Of a stretch of 64,000 bases of DNA, positions 44,344-54,749 are shown piece after piece. The notes under the pieces are model-generated. The model made no database searches and had not been told where the DNA came from. It was given only the letters and a program-made list of their open reading frames with translations. The stretch is from the NCBI RefSeq assembly GCF_011386835.1, contig NC_088791.1, positions 51,975,498 through 52,039,497 on the forward strand, read 5' to 3'. How positions within the stretch are numbered: the first letter of the stretch is position 1; each line of letters starts with the position of its first letter. The DNA comes from Chrysemys picta bellii (lineage: Eukaryota; Chordata; Testudines; Emydidae). Both the position numbers and the translations under genes were made by a program.

Positions 44344-44371
44344 GGACTGAGTGGACTTGTAGGCTCTAAAG

Positions 44372-44648
44372 CAGTGATGCCCTTTCTGGGGGTGCGAGAC
44401 ATGCCAGATTTTTTAGAAGGTAAATTATTGAAAACACAAATTAAGCACAGGCATGTAAGTACAACTACTTTGTTTCATCAAACCTATGTATTAACATTAT
44501 ACATTTTTTAACGATTACTGTAATATACAAACAGAAAATATATCTAGGTTTAAGGGGTGCGAGAACATATTTTTTAGGTTTAAGGGAGGCAAGAACATAT
44601 TTTGAGACCCAAAGGGGTGCAGGATGCAGTAAAGGTTAAGAACCACTG
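44372..44648. mobile_element. hAT-type MITE in the right arm, 277 bp
   Basis: Ends CAGTGATGCCC and GTTAAGAACCACTG are short imperfect inverted repeats of the CAGTGGTTC type. The exact 8-bp duplication CTCTAAAG flanks it (44364-44371 and 44649-44656). Two GGTTTAAGGGGTGCGAGAAC-like units lie in its right half. It is unrelated in sequence to the MITE in the left arm. Confidence 0.9.
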
Positions 44649-44988
44649 CTCTAAAGTTATACATTGTTTTGTTTTTGAATGCAGTTATTTTTTGTACATA
44701 TGTCTACATTTGTAAGTTCAGCTTTCATGATGGAGAGATTACACTACAGTACTTGTATTAAGTGAATTGAAAAATACTATTTTATTTTTACAGTGCAAAT
44801 ATTTATAATAAAAATAAATATAAAGTGAGCACTGTACACTTTGTATTCTGTGTTGTAATTGAAATCAAAATATTTTTTAAAATGTGGAAAACATCCAAAA
44901 TATTTATATAAATAGTATTCTATTATTGTTTAAGAGCGTGATTAATTGCGATTAAGTTTTTTAATCACTTGACAGCTCTATGTTTTAT

Positions 44989-47900
44989 ATATTGGGTGGA
45001 TGTAAAAAGAATAGAAAAGCTTAATTGCATTTGAAATACATATTAGGTAAACTCGGGAACTAGGCAAACTTCTGGCTGAAAATTTTATAATTCCACAGTA
45101 TAGAGACTGACAACCATATTTTACTGAGCTATTATGCACAGTGCATCAGAGTGAATTTTAGAAACTAATACCTTATGTGTAATCCACCTCCCACATATTC
45201 AAATTATTTACAAATAGAAGGCATTCCTGGTTGCCCAGAAGGCTTGATCTCAATTTCACTTAGTTGCCTATAATGTTTCAGAGTAATACAGTTATTAGTT
45301 TACCCTTGCAACTTTCATTAACTATTCATAATTGCCTATCCTTCTTGATGTTTGTGAGATCAGTGAGTAACAGTTTCTCTACTGGATAAAAACACAGTTC
45401 AGTGCAATGTGAACAGAAAGATGTAAATTAGACTAATGTGAAAACTAAATATTTCCAGCTTTTAAACATTATTTTCTTCCTGTGTCGACCGAATGTAAAA
45501 GTCAGTTGGCTTCTTTATCTCCTTGTAGGGCTTTGTCAGCATAATTTGCATATTAATTTGTGTATTTTTCTTTTGTGATTTATTCCATATAGCATGTCTT
45601 CCTGCCAACCAAAGGTGGGCTTTATTGGATACATCCTGTAAAAGAGCCAGATGTCTGAGAATGTTAAATATCTAGGTTTTATAAGCAGCTTCCATGTGCC
45701 TATAAAACATCATCACTGATAGTTCATTAGGCGGTAAGCTTTCAAATGCCATTAGGCTGAGCAGATGGATATCAGGTCTAGTCTTTGCAGAGATAATGGA
45801 TGAAATTGCAGAGGCTAAAGAATGCTTTTTCTATTAATACAAGATAGAGCTTAGGAAAAGAGTAAGCCAAATAATTACCAATTATGATGATGATTTTGTT
45901 GATGATGGCTATGAGGACAGTACAATTTTCTAAAGATTTCTAATTTGGTGGGGAAAAATGGTACATATCCTTTACTGTGAATAGCATATGAAAGGTACAT
46001 ATCTATATGTAGGTTTCATATTGTTGCTTTCTATACAGTACAGCACAGAATCATAATAGTCAAATGGTTGTCTCCATAATGGTCACCTTAAGTTTGGAGG
46101 GGAGAGGCAGGTTGGTTTTTTTGCAGTAGGGAGTCACAGATCAGGCTAATTACATTTCGTCATTTCGTTATGTCCTGTTGTACTCACAGTCCTTTAGTAT
46201 ATCTAAATAAAATTTTTACTATAGCAGAGTGTCCTACAGATTTGTTTTAAAGACCCACCTTTCCAGAACAATAAAACACTCAAGAGTAGTGACAATAAAA
46301 ACAAAAAGAGAAAACGAACATGCTTTTGTGTTATCAAACTTACAAATGTTTTCTTCCTGTGAAAGTGCTCTTTTTCAGTATTAGTTAGATACATAATATG
46401 GTGAGGGACCTGATGCTCTTAAGATGGAAATTATTTGGAAACAACATTTGAATTAATGTAGGCCTTGTCTAAATTGAATTGTTTGTAACTTCTCTAAGAA
46501 ATCAGCCACGTACAGGACTATTTAAAATGAACTTGGGAATGATGATCGTTAATAACATAGACTATAAAAGACTTTTCTGAAATTCATTCTTAAATATCTG
46601 TAAAATTCAGTGATATTTATTATAACAAAATGTTACGTTTGAGTGAAGTTAAAATGTGAATTATGAGGTCATTACAACGTCTATTTAATTGGACAAAATT
46701 CTTTGATGCCAAGCCTCTACCTTTCCCTACCCACTAGTTTAGGATGCAAGGAATACTGGGTGCATAGCCCCTATTCTTACCTCCCACCCCCATACTTGAG
46801 GTGCAATGTGGGAAGCTCCATGCCATAGAGGCATGTTGCACTTACGCTTACTTCCTTGTGAAGTCTTGTTAGTCTGCGTCACAAGCTACCTCCAAAATTA
46901 GCATCTCTAATTTGGACTCTGACTTCATACTCTAGGTATTTCCTTCATTTAATCTGGACCCTCCTACTTTTCCCTTTAGCAGCATATGGATTGCAGCAAG
47001 CACTTGGAGCTACTTCTTCACCTGTAATTGTTATTTGTGTAATTATCCTGGCTTCAACCAACGTATGGCATGACTGTTTTTCCAAAATGCATATCCTTAA
47101 CATGGTAGCACTTTGCACTCTCATTGAAGTCATTGGGTTGTTACCAGTCAGGAATCTGTTTTACTCTTGATATAAAAATTGTATTGTACATGCCAGTAAT
47201 GAGACACATACTTCACCAAAATTGTATTTTCTGTTATGGAGGGTAGATTGAACCATACAAGCAGATCCCATAAAGTACTTCTAGGGCTGTGTTTTGTTTT
47301 GCTTTTGCTCATCCTTATAACTTAAATGACATATTTATGTATGAAACAGTGTGCAAATAGATTTATGAATAAAAGAAGTGAGACAGTTTCTTTGTCCACT
47401 AAAGGTTGTTTGAATTTATTATGTTTGATATAATTTTGCACATACATAAAAAATGATGCACATTTCAAGTGGTTTGGGGGAATCTTGATGACAAGATGAC
47501 ATCAAACTAATCAGAGTACAGAAGGAAACAATAAGTGGCAGATTGATAAATACACCTGATCATAAATAAATGAATTATAGAATTTTCTCCTGGAACATTG
47601 AAAGGAGATTCTATGGAGAACTGCTGAAGATTTAAATAAGCAAATGGGATTTATGCATTGTGTTCTCACTCTAGTTTCTCATGCAAGTATTCCTTATAGA
47701 TGTTTCCATAAAATTATATACTCTGCTGCTATTTCTGTGGTCTCTAATATTATTCTTATAGGTAAGAGAAGATGCTTAAGGTGAGGAATATTATATAGTT
47801 TAGCAATGAAATGTATAGTAAATCAATATTCAATAATAAACTCTACACTATTATAATAGAAGCATGCATTCCGATGAGAGAGAAAATTGTTAGATGACTT

Positions 47901-48597
47901 GTAATTTTTGATTCTGGGAAACCTCTCTTCAGAATATCTTCTGAATTACTGTGTAATGGTAAAAATGTATTTCCTGCACCCATAACTGGATGAATAACAA
48001 ATGTGAACATCTTTAGCTTTAGAGGGCTATGATTAGAGTTCACTTTTGCTGAAAATGGGGGGTAAATATTTGTACATAAGGTCAAACAAACATTTCAGCT
48101 TGCAGATTGCAAAGAGGTATAATTTAAAAACAATTCTTTAATTCTCCTCTGTTTTCTGGTATCACAATCTTACACAATAAGTTTTTTTGAAATTTCAAGA
48201 AGTAAGTAAGCATGTGATTAATTTTCTTAGCATACTTATTCCTCAAACAGCTTGCCTATAAGCAGCCCATTTTGCCTGGTGGCAAAACTGTGTGAGTTCT
48301 AGGATTCACAGATCGGATGTAGGTTTTTGTTGTTGTTGTTGGTTGTGAGGATGATCTTTATTTGTGAAGCCATTTTGAGGGTTAGTTAATACTTATCAGA
48401 TAATTAGCAGCCTACCAAATTTATAAGGTTATTGGGAAACTTGTCAAGTTAAGATTATTACCATCTGACCAGTGTGGCTGTCATCCTCCACTTTTATTTT
48501 TTTTTCTTAGATGCAGATTTTTCTTAAGTTTTAAAAAGAACTCTTCAAAAAGGAGCAAATAAATAAAAACAAACAAAAAACATATTGTAACAGTGCT
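44989..48597. other. 3.6 kb of AT-rich DNA, nothing recognised
   Basis: No coding motif, SINE head, LTR end or TIR recognised on either strand. Confidence 0.45.
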
Positions 48598-48964
48598 TTG
48601 AGATGTGGGTGCAGCGATAGATTCCACTCAGATGTTTGCATGCCGAGCATGCTGGAACTGGAGAGCTTTCTGTTGCAATATTCATTGGGGTAGTGCATGT
48701 GCCTCCTCATGGCCACTCCGAAGACTATATAAAGGCAGCACTATCCCCCCAGCTTCTTTGCATTGGAACATGTTTGGAAGATTTTGATGCTGAAGGGAAT
48801 ACACATCTGTACCCACTTCCTGAAGAACACCAGTTATAAGGAAGGTAAATAACCATTTTTTCTTCTTCAACTGATTGCAGATGTGTATTCCATTCAGGTG
48901 CCTCACACAAGCAGTTCTTTCAGGTGGTGGCGTTTGGAGTCTATTTAAATAGCAACAGTAGGAC

Positions 48965-49550
48965 TTCCTTCCCAAAGTTTGCTTCAGATGTTTAAGCAAT
49001 TGTGATGGTGTAATCCTGGGTGAAGGTATGCACAGAGGACCAAGTAGCAGCTCTACCTTTATCTAATATGGGACAATCCCTGAAAAAAGCTATGGAAGTA
49101 GCTTGAGCTCTTGTCAAGTGAGCCAATAGTCTTTGTAGAGGAGGAGTGTCTGCTATTGTTTCAGCATAAGAAAGAAATAGTTTAGGAGATACTCAAAAGA
49201 TGCTTAGTTCTGTCTAAATAGAACACCAGTGCTTGTTTCACACCTACTGTATGAAGGCACTGTTGATATCTATTTGAGTGTGGCTTTGGAAATAATATGG
49301 ATAAATATATAGTCAAATGGTGGATCCAACGGTGCTGCTAATACTTTGTTAAGGTCCCAAAGAGGAAGTGTCCTTTACCAGAGGGAAGAGACAAACACCT
49401 TTTAGGAATCTAACAACTATGGGGTTACAGAACACTGACTTTCCTTGAATTGGAGAACGGTTTGCTGAGATTGTCGCTAAAGTGGACCCTCAGGGAACTG
49501 TTAGAGGTGTAACAGATTCTCAGTCTAAAATGTCCTGAAATTTGGCATCG
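48965..49550 (-). pseudogene. Tyrosine recombinase relic of the old DIRS copy
   Basis: The minus strand near 49000-49060 reads GRAATWSSVHTFTQDYTIT, aligning with CRAAVWSSVHTFTAHYAL of the intact copy; the nucleophilic Tyr is kept. The upstream parts are scattered over several frames up to about 49550. Confidence 0.7.
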
Positions 49551-49630
49551 ATGGCTAAACTCCCTGAAATGCAGACCAGATCAAAAAACACTTCCATATA
49601 GCCAAGTAAGCTGACCTAGTGGACTAAATA

Positions 49631-49820
49631 TATGGAGATATACCTATCTCATAGAACTGGAAAGGACCCTGAAAGGTCATTGAATCCAGCCCCCTGCCTT
49701 CACTAGCAGGATCAAGTACTGATTTTGCCCCAGATCCCTAAGTGGCCCTCTCAAGGACTGAACTCACAAACCTGGGTTTAGCAGGCCAATGCTCAAATCA
49801 CTAAGCCATCCCTACCCCCT
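49631..49820 (-). mobile_element. tRNA-derived SINE with CR1-type tail (turtle-type)
   Basis: On the minus strand a GGGATGGCTTAGTGATTTG head (A box) is followed by GGTTTGTGAGTTCAGTCC (B box region), then GAGGGCCACTTAGGGATCTG, and a tail GGGGCTGGATTCAATGACC, TTTCAGGGTCCTTTCCAGTT ending in GGTATATCTCCATA. The tail is CR1-like, so the SINE probably borrows CR1 machinery. This head-and-tail pairing is what I know from cryptodiran turtles and is the best lineage marker in the window. Confidence 0.85.
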
Positions 49821-49849
49821 CCACTTTCTACTATTAAGCAGGATCTGCT

Positions 49850-51300
49850 GAACCACTTCTGAATGGCCCTTTTCTGCTTGATTTAACCATTCAACATCCA
49901 TGTTGTGAGGCACAAGCTGCTCGGGTCTGGATGCCATATTTGACCGTGGTCTTGTGACTGAAGTGGAAGAGGACATGCAGATTGGGTTGAGAGACTATGA
50001 AGATCAGAGAACCAGCACTCTCTTGACCACGCTGGTGTAATGAGTATTACTTCTGCGCAACTTGAGGATGATCTGAGGGGTTGGAGGAAAGGCATATATT
50101 TAGCCTCTGTCCCAAACTCAGCAGAAAATCATTGGAAAGCGAACCTGGATTGTGACATTTCTGAGAATGAACTTTGTCCTGTGTTGTGAATAGGTCCCCA
50201 GACTGAATTCCCCAGACACTGAAGATGGTCCTCAGCACACTATTATTTAGGGACCATTTGTGATTCAAGGAAAAATTCCTGCTTAAATAGTCAGCCAACT
50301 GATTCTGGGAGCCAGGTAAATGAGTGACAGAGGGGACAATGTCATCTTTGATGCAAAAATGCTAGCACTTCATTGCTTCCTGACAGAACTGATTGGATCA
50401 GGCCCCACCTTGTCTGTTTATGTATTACATTGCAGTCATACCGTCAGTAAGTATCTGAACCAGCAAGTCGCTGATGTGAGTGAGGAAAGACTGGCAGGCA
50501 TTGTAAATCACTCAGAGCTTGAGGAGTTTATGTAGCAGTGCCTCTTGCTCTGTCCATAATGCTTGGGTTCACAAAGTTGCTAAGAGTGCACCCCAGCATA
50601 TCACTGAACTATCAGTAACTATTGCTTTGGCCAAGGAAGGATGTGAAAAAAGGCATACCTCCACATACATTGCTCTGATCTGTCTACCATGCTAGGGACT
50701 CTAAGACTGCAGGAGGAACCTGGACCAACGTGTCCAGAGGAAGATGATTTTGGGTGACAGACTAACATCAACCACTCCTGAAGAGTGCAGAGAATGCAGC
50801 CTTGTATAGTGAATTAGCCCAGATCCCTTAAACATAGACTTTGTGATGGCGTGAGACTTGAGAGACAGGAAAAACTGGTGAATTGCATAAAACCAGTCTT
50901 GTGGGAGAAAAGCCATTGAATTAGTAGAATTGAGTAGGACCCCAGTGAACTCGATTTTCTGTGTTGGAACTAATGTGGACTTTCCCTTGTTCAGTACAAG
51001 ACCCAGATGATAGAATAGACATAGTATGAACTGGATGTGGCAGAGAATCTGGCCTTTGGATCTGCCTTGCGCTATCCAATTGTCGAAGTAGGGGAAGACT
51101 TGAATCCCCTCCCTCCTCAAATAAGCTGCCACCACTGCCATGCTTTTGGTGAATACATACAGAGCGGAAGACAGGCTGAAGGGGACTATTGCCACAGGGA
51201 AGTAAGCATTGTGAAGACGGAGGGTAGTGAACCAGTCATTGTGATTTAATGAGGGAAGGATTTTTTTCTATGGTGACCATGCAAAATCTCATGTTTTATG
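49850..51300 (-). pseudogene. RT/RNase H/methyltransferase-like relic of the old DIRS copy
   Basis: The RT piece (50701-51195) reads VPFSLSSALYVFTKSMAVVA, AYLRREGIQVFPYFDNWIAQ and GKSTLVPTQKIEFTGVLLN; the catalytic YLDD is YFDN. The RNase H end is MADYLSRNF at about 50298. The methyltransferase-like part survives as GIQSGDLFTTQDKVHSQKC and AEVILITPAWSRECWF (about 49990-50060). The order is the same as in the intact copy. Confidence 0.8.
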
Positions 51301-51466
51301 TATTTGCTGAGATTCCAAGGTTGAGTATGGGTCTCAAACCCCCATTGGACTTGGGGATCAGAAAATACCATGAATAAAATCCCTTGCTCCTTTCTTCTAT
51401 GGCTCCTGAAGTGAGTAGAGTCTGAATTTATAGAAGTGGTGACTCATGAGATATTTCCCTTAGAGG

Positions 51467-51785
51467 CAGGGGTGAAAGTAGGCCATCGATGGGGAGGGTG
51501 GGGGGTGGGAGAGGGGATAAAGAAGGGACAGTTGCCCCGGGACTTGGCGATTTAAAAGTGCCTGGGGCTCCCGGCCACTGTCACCACTACCACAGCAGTG
51601 GCCAGAGCCCTGGGCCCTTTTAAATTGCTGCCGGAGCCCCAGGCGGCATGGGCCAGGTAGCCCGGATGGGCTGGCTGGGGGAGGCTGACCCCAGCCCCGC
51701 CCCTTCCATCTAAGGCCCTGCCCCTTCTGCGGGCCCAGAGTCAGGCCCCCGTACCAGTAAGTCTTCTATGCTACTTTCACCCCTG
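51467..51785. mobile_element. hAT-type MITE, 319 bp
   Basis: CAGGGGTGAAAGTAGG and CTACTTTCACCCCTG are perfect or near-perfect inverted ends. Flanking CTTAGAGG (51459-51466) and CTGAGAGG (51786-51793) match at 7 of 8 positions. GC-rich, non-coding, inserted in the old DIRS copy. Confidence 0.85.
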
Positions 51786-51799
51786 CTGAGAGGGGACGG

Positions 51800-52200
51800 G
51801 GTAGGTGGGTGGGGCAGGGAAATGGGGAGGAATTAGGTACAGTGTCCCAGTTGAAAAGTGCTTAAGTCTCACTTGACTGTGGTTATGGCTTCCCAAATTA
51901 TGAGGAAGTGGGACAGTCAGGCCCAAACAAGAGGGAAATGACAGGAAGATCACTTCTAAGTGGATTGCTATCCTTGAGGTGGAAGTCAAAAGGGTTGCGT
52001 CTCAAAAAATGATTGAGGACTAGTTGGCTGGCTGGATTTGGAGCCAAAGGGTCTCTTCCTCTGCAGCTTATGCCTCCTCATGGAAAAAACATGTTGTCTA
52101 GAAGTATAAGTATGTAGCCTGTAATACTCCTGGAAGCATTGTTGATACTGCTGTGATTGCCAGGCCTTGTACTGCCATCTTTTCATGTCTGGAGTATATA
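51800..52200 (-). pseudogene. Gag relic (C-terminal part) of the old DIRS copy
   Basis: Basic, Gln/Ser/Arg-rich peptide pieces such as YKAWQSQQYQQCFQEYYRL and RRHKLQRKRPFGSKSSQPT stand where the basic gag tail lies in the intact copy. Identification rests mainly on position. Confidence 0.5.
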
Positions 52201-52207
52201 TTCTAAC

Positions 52208-53372
52208 TGAGACGGGATCCACGGGGTGCAGCCTGGGACTGTGGGACTGCTGTGCCCACTTAACTCTCCAGCCTGGGCTGTCTCTCACAATGATTTGCTA
52301 GTGATAAGCAGCAAACCCCTCCAGGTGCTGTTATCATTCAGCACAATAGCATGTGGAGCCCCGCACCCAGCTAGATTACATGAATGCACCCAGAATCAGT
52401 CATGAATCACACAGAGAAAGGCACCAGCCACATCCCCCCAGCTCCCAGCCTTGTATCTCAGGAATATATTGTCTTGCACTGCTCAAGACCCTTTCTTGAG
52501 TAATTGAAGTTTATTAATTGGTTCACCACTTCATTAATGGAAGGTGGATATACACCTGAGCAGATTTATCAAGCACTTAAGGCAAACTCACTGGTAAAGA
52601 TCAACAGTAAAATAAGTTTATTGATTAAAGGATAGATTTTAAGTGATTATAAATATATAAGATTATATATAGGCAAAAAGTCAGAGTTCTTGCCAAAATA
52701 AAATAAAATGAAAGCACTCAGTCTAAATCTTAACACTTTTCGCACTAGACAGTATTTAGATCAAGCAATGTTCTCACCCCACTGGATCTTACAGTCCTTA
52801 ATATACAGTTTGTCCCTTAAACCTGGGTCAGTCTCCTCTGTTGAAATCTTCTGTCTTCTCAGCATCATTGTTGCTTGCAGAATAGGTGGGGGAAGGAGAA
52901 AAGGGGAAACATGAGGCCACTGTGTTCCTTTTTATACCCTTTGCCCAGGTGCTTGGAGAACATAGGTCCAGGCATGTCTGATGGGCATTGCTGAGTCACA
53001 AGGTGAAGCAATATCCCCTGTTTGTCTCCTGTGAGTGAGTCATTGAATTGTAACCCCTCTGCTGGACATTGGCTAGTGATGTTTTTTCGGCACCCGCCTG
53101 AGCATTGGTTAGCTCCCTTGCCCTTGTCTCTGAGGATCTAATATCTGGGTGATTGCCCAACTCACAACATATTTTAGGGACAACATATAACACATTCTCA
53201 TAACTTCATATGCATTAATGATAAAAATATGTAGATGGAGCAGTGGGTTTCAGAAGATCATAACCTTTCCCATGATACCTCGCATGGCACATTTTATATG
53301 CAATATCACAATTACATACAAATGATGAATATGGCGGTTATAGGGTGCTTCCCTGGGGTGTAGGGTGTCACA
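52208..53372 (-). mobile_element. Solo LTR, 1,165 bp, 5-bp target duplication
   Basis: On the plus strand the unit begins TGAGACGGG and ends GTGTCACA, flanked by CTAAC on both sides (52203-52207 and 53373-53377). On the minus strand it starts TGTGACACCC; a TATAAAAAGG word lies at about 52930-52940, and an AATAAA lies further on at about 52615-52625, giving minus-strand U3-R-U5 order. No viral gene is present. It interrupts gag of the old DIRS copy. Confidence 0.8.
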
Positions 53373-53379
53373 CTAACTA

Positions 53380-54580
53380 ACAGAGCATAGTACAGGAGTC
53401 CTTATATGAGTGTAAAGTTTCATGAATTTTTTTTCAGAGCAGAAGTGGGAATAAAAACATTCAAAGCTTTCCATGGAAATGTAGATTTCTTCATGTGCTG
53501 AGCCATTGGAGCTAAGGAAACTGCTGTGTGCCACACAGGTCTTTGCTGGCTCCAAGAAAGCCTCATTTATAGGCAGGGCAACCCTTCAGCAGGCTGATAA
53601 CTGAAGAATGTCCAAAAACATGTGTGTTCTTTTGGATGAACTCTGCCCGAATGCCCAGCACTGCAGCCACCCCCTATCCTCTTAGGAAGAATGTTAGGGC
53701 TTAAACTCCTCTGGAATAGGGAAAGAGGAATCGGGGTCCAGAACCAGACACTTGTGTTGAGAGTCTGGGATGGAGAGGCAAAGCAAATCAATTGCTTCCT
53801 GATTAGCCTTTTGGAGTTGTTGCTACTGACAATATTGGTGCTGCAGGCATGTGCATTGATTCCAGGCTCAATAGCCATTCCGCATAAGGTACTGGAGTCA
53901 ATGATATGATACTGATATGTTCTTGTCATGTTACCAGGGAGACATAGGTTGAGGTCCTGGCTGTAACCTGGGTACCTCAGGATTCCCAGTGATGTTGGGA
54001 GCCCTTCTTCGAGGAGGAGGAAGTTTCTCCTGGATGAGGAATGGCTCCAATTTGTTTTATGGGTCTTCTATCATGGAGGCTGCATGGAGGAAGTTTGGCC
54101 TCTCTTTCTCCAAGGAGAAGTTCTGCGTCCAGAGGCCTGTCAGAAACTACCACAGCCTCTAGAGCTGCCTGAGAGGCTGGGCGATCAGATGAAGCAGACT
54201 TCATGTGGCTGAAGCAGACCTCATCGTCTGCTACATGAGGTGCTGTTTGAGATTCAGAACTCTTATCAGCATTTTTTTCTTGAAAGAACAGCAGTTGCTG
54301 TACCTCTTTTTAATGTGTCCCTTGCTGAGACACAAAGGGCAATGAGTGTGTGTGTGTGTGTGTGTGTGTGTGGGGGGGGGGGGGGTCAATATTTGTGATA
54401 GCTACCCCATGTGACAGAAATGTTAAAGCCTGGTGAGGGAGTACCACCAGGCTTCGCATTAAACTACCTAAAACTAACTACTGGGTACTAACTAACGATT
54501 CATAAGAAAGACAAGCAGAAAACTTGTGGATGCAATAACTGTGAGGTAAACCTCCCAGGGAGCTCTAACTCAAGCCAGGG
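53380..54580 (-). pseudogene. Gag relic (N-terminal and middle parts) of the old DIRS copy
   Basis: Short Pro/Ser/Arg-rich minus-strand pieces (for example KSASSDRPASQAALEAVVV at about 54150-54204, and KLYTHIRTPVLCSVS next to the LTR, compare YLYTHP of the intact gag) lie in the expected place. A TG/G tract at 54345-54385 cuts the frame. The Cys/His cluster is not readable. Confidence 0.45.
54345..54385 (+). repeat. (TG)n followed by a G run
   Basis: About 13 TG units followed by about 14 G. Confidence 0.9.
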
Positions 54581-54749
54581 ACAGTGAGAAGGACCTTAGG
54601 GAAGTCAGGGTGGTGCAGCTCTTACATAGCTTCAAGAGAGGCCACAAGGAGATGCAGAGCACATGCACCCCAGCTGCGGTATGCTGGGTGTGTGCACACC
54701 TGAGTGGAATATACATCTGCAACCACTCGAAGAAGAACCTACTTTTAAA

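Larger units (their letters stand above)
42282..44980 (+). mobile_element. hAT transposon with very long inverted arms, two nested MITEs
   Basis: The left end TAGGGCAGTCAAATTAATC and right end GTTTTTTAATCACTTGACAGCTCTA begin arms of about 620 bp each: 42282-42649 plus 43438-43685, and 44119-44371 plus 44657-44980. Flanking CATTTTAT (42274-42281) and TGTTTTAT (44981-44988) match at 6 of 8 positions, fitting an old 8-bp hAT duplication. The centre keeps parts of a ZBED-like hAT transposase. Each arm is interrupted by a different MITE. Removing the 1,057 bp of MITEs and their extra duplications leaves about 1.63 kb, so this is an internally deleted copy. Confidence 0.82.
48598..54737 (-). mobile_element. 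Old DIRS-type retrotransposon, decayed, with three nested insertions
   Basis: The minus strand repeats the layout of the intact element at 4949-11179. The outer end at about 54710-54737 reads CAACCACTCGAAGAAGAAC, close to the ICR/terminal sequence of the intact copy. An ICR-like stretch lies at about 48835-48905, and the other terminal repeat with an ACTATATAAAGG TATA-like word lies at about 48600-48830. Between them come gag fragments, RT/RNase H and recombinase in the expected order, all with frameshifts and stops. A SINE, a MITE and a solo LTR were inserted later. The divergence from the intact copy shows an old, separate insertion. Confidence 0.82.

Noticed and set aside
49750..49820. tRNA gene
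   Set aside because: The A and B boxes belong to a SINE head with a CR1-like tail; a functional cloverleaf is not supported.
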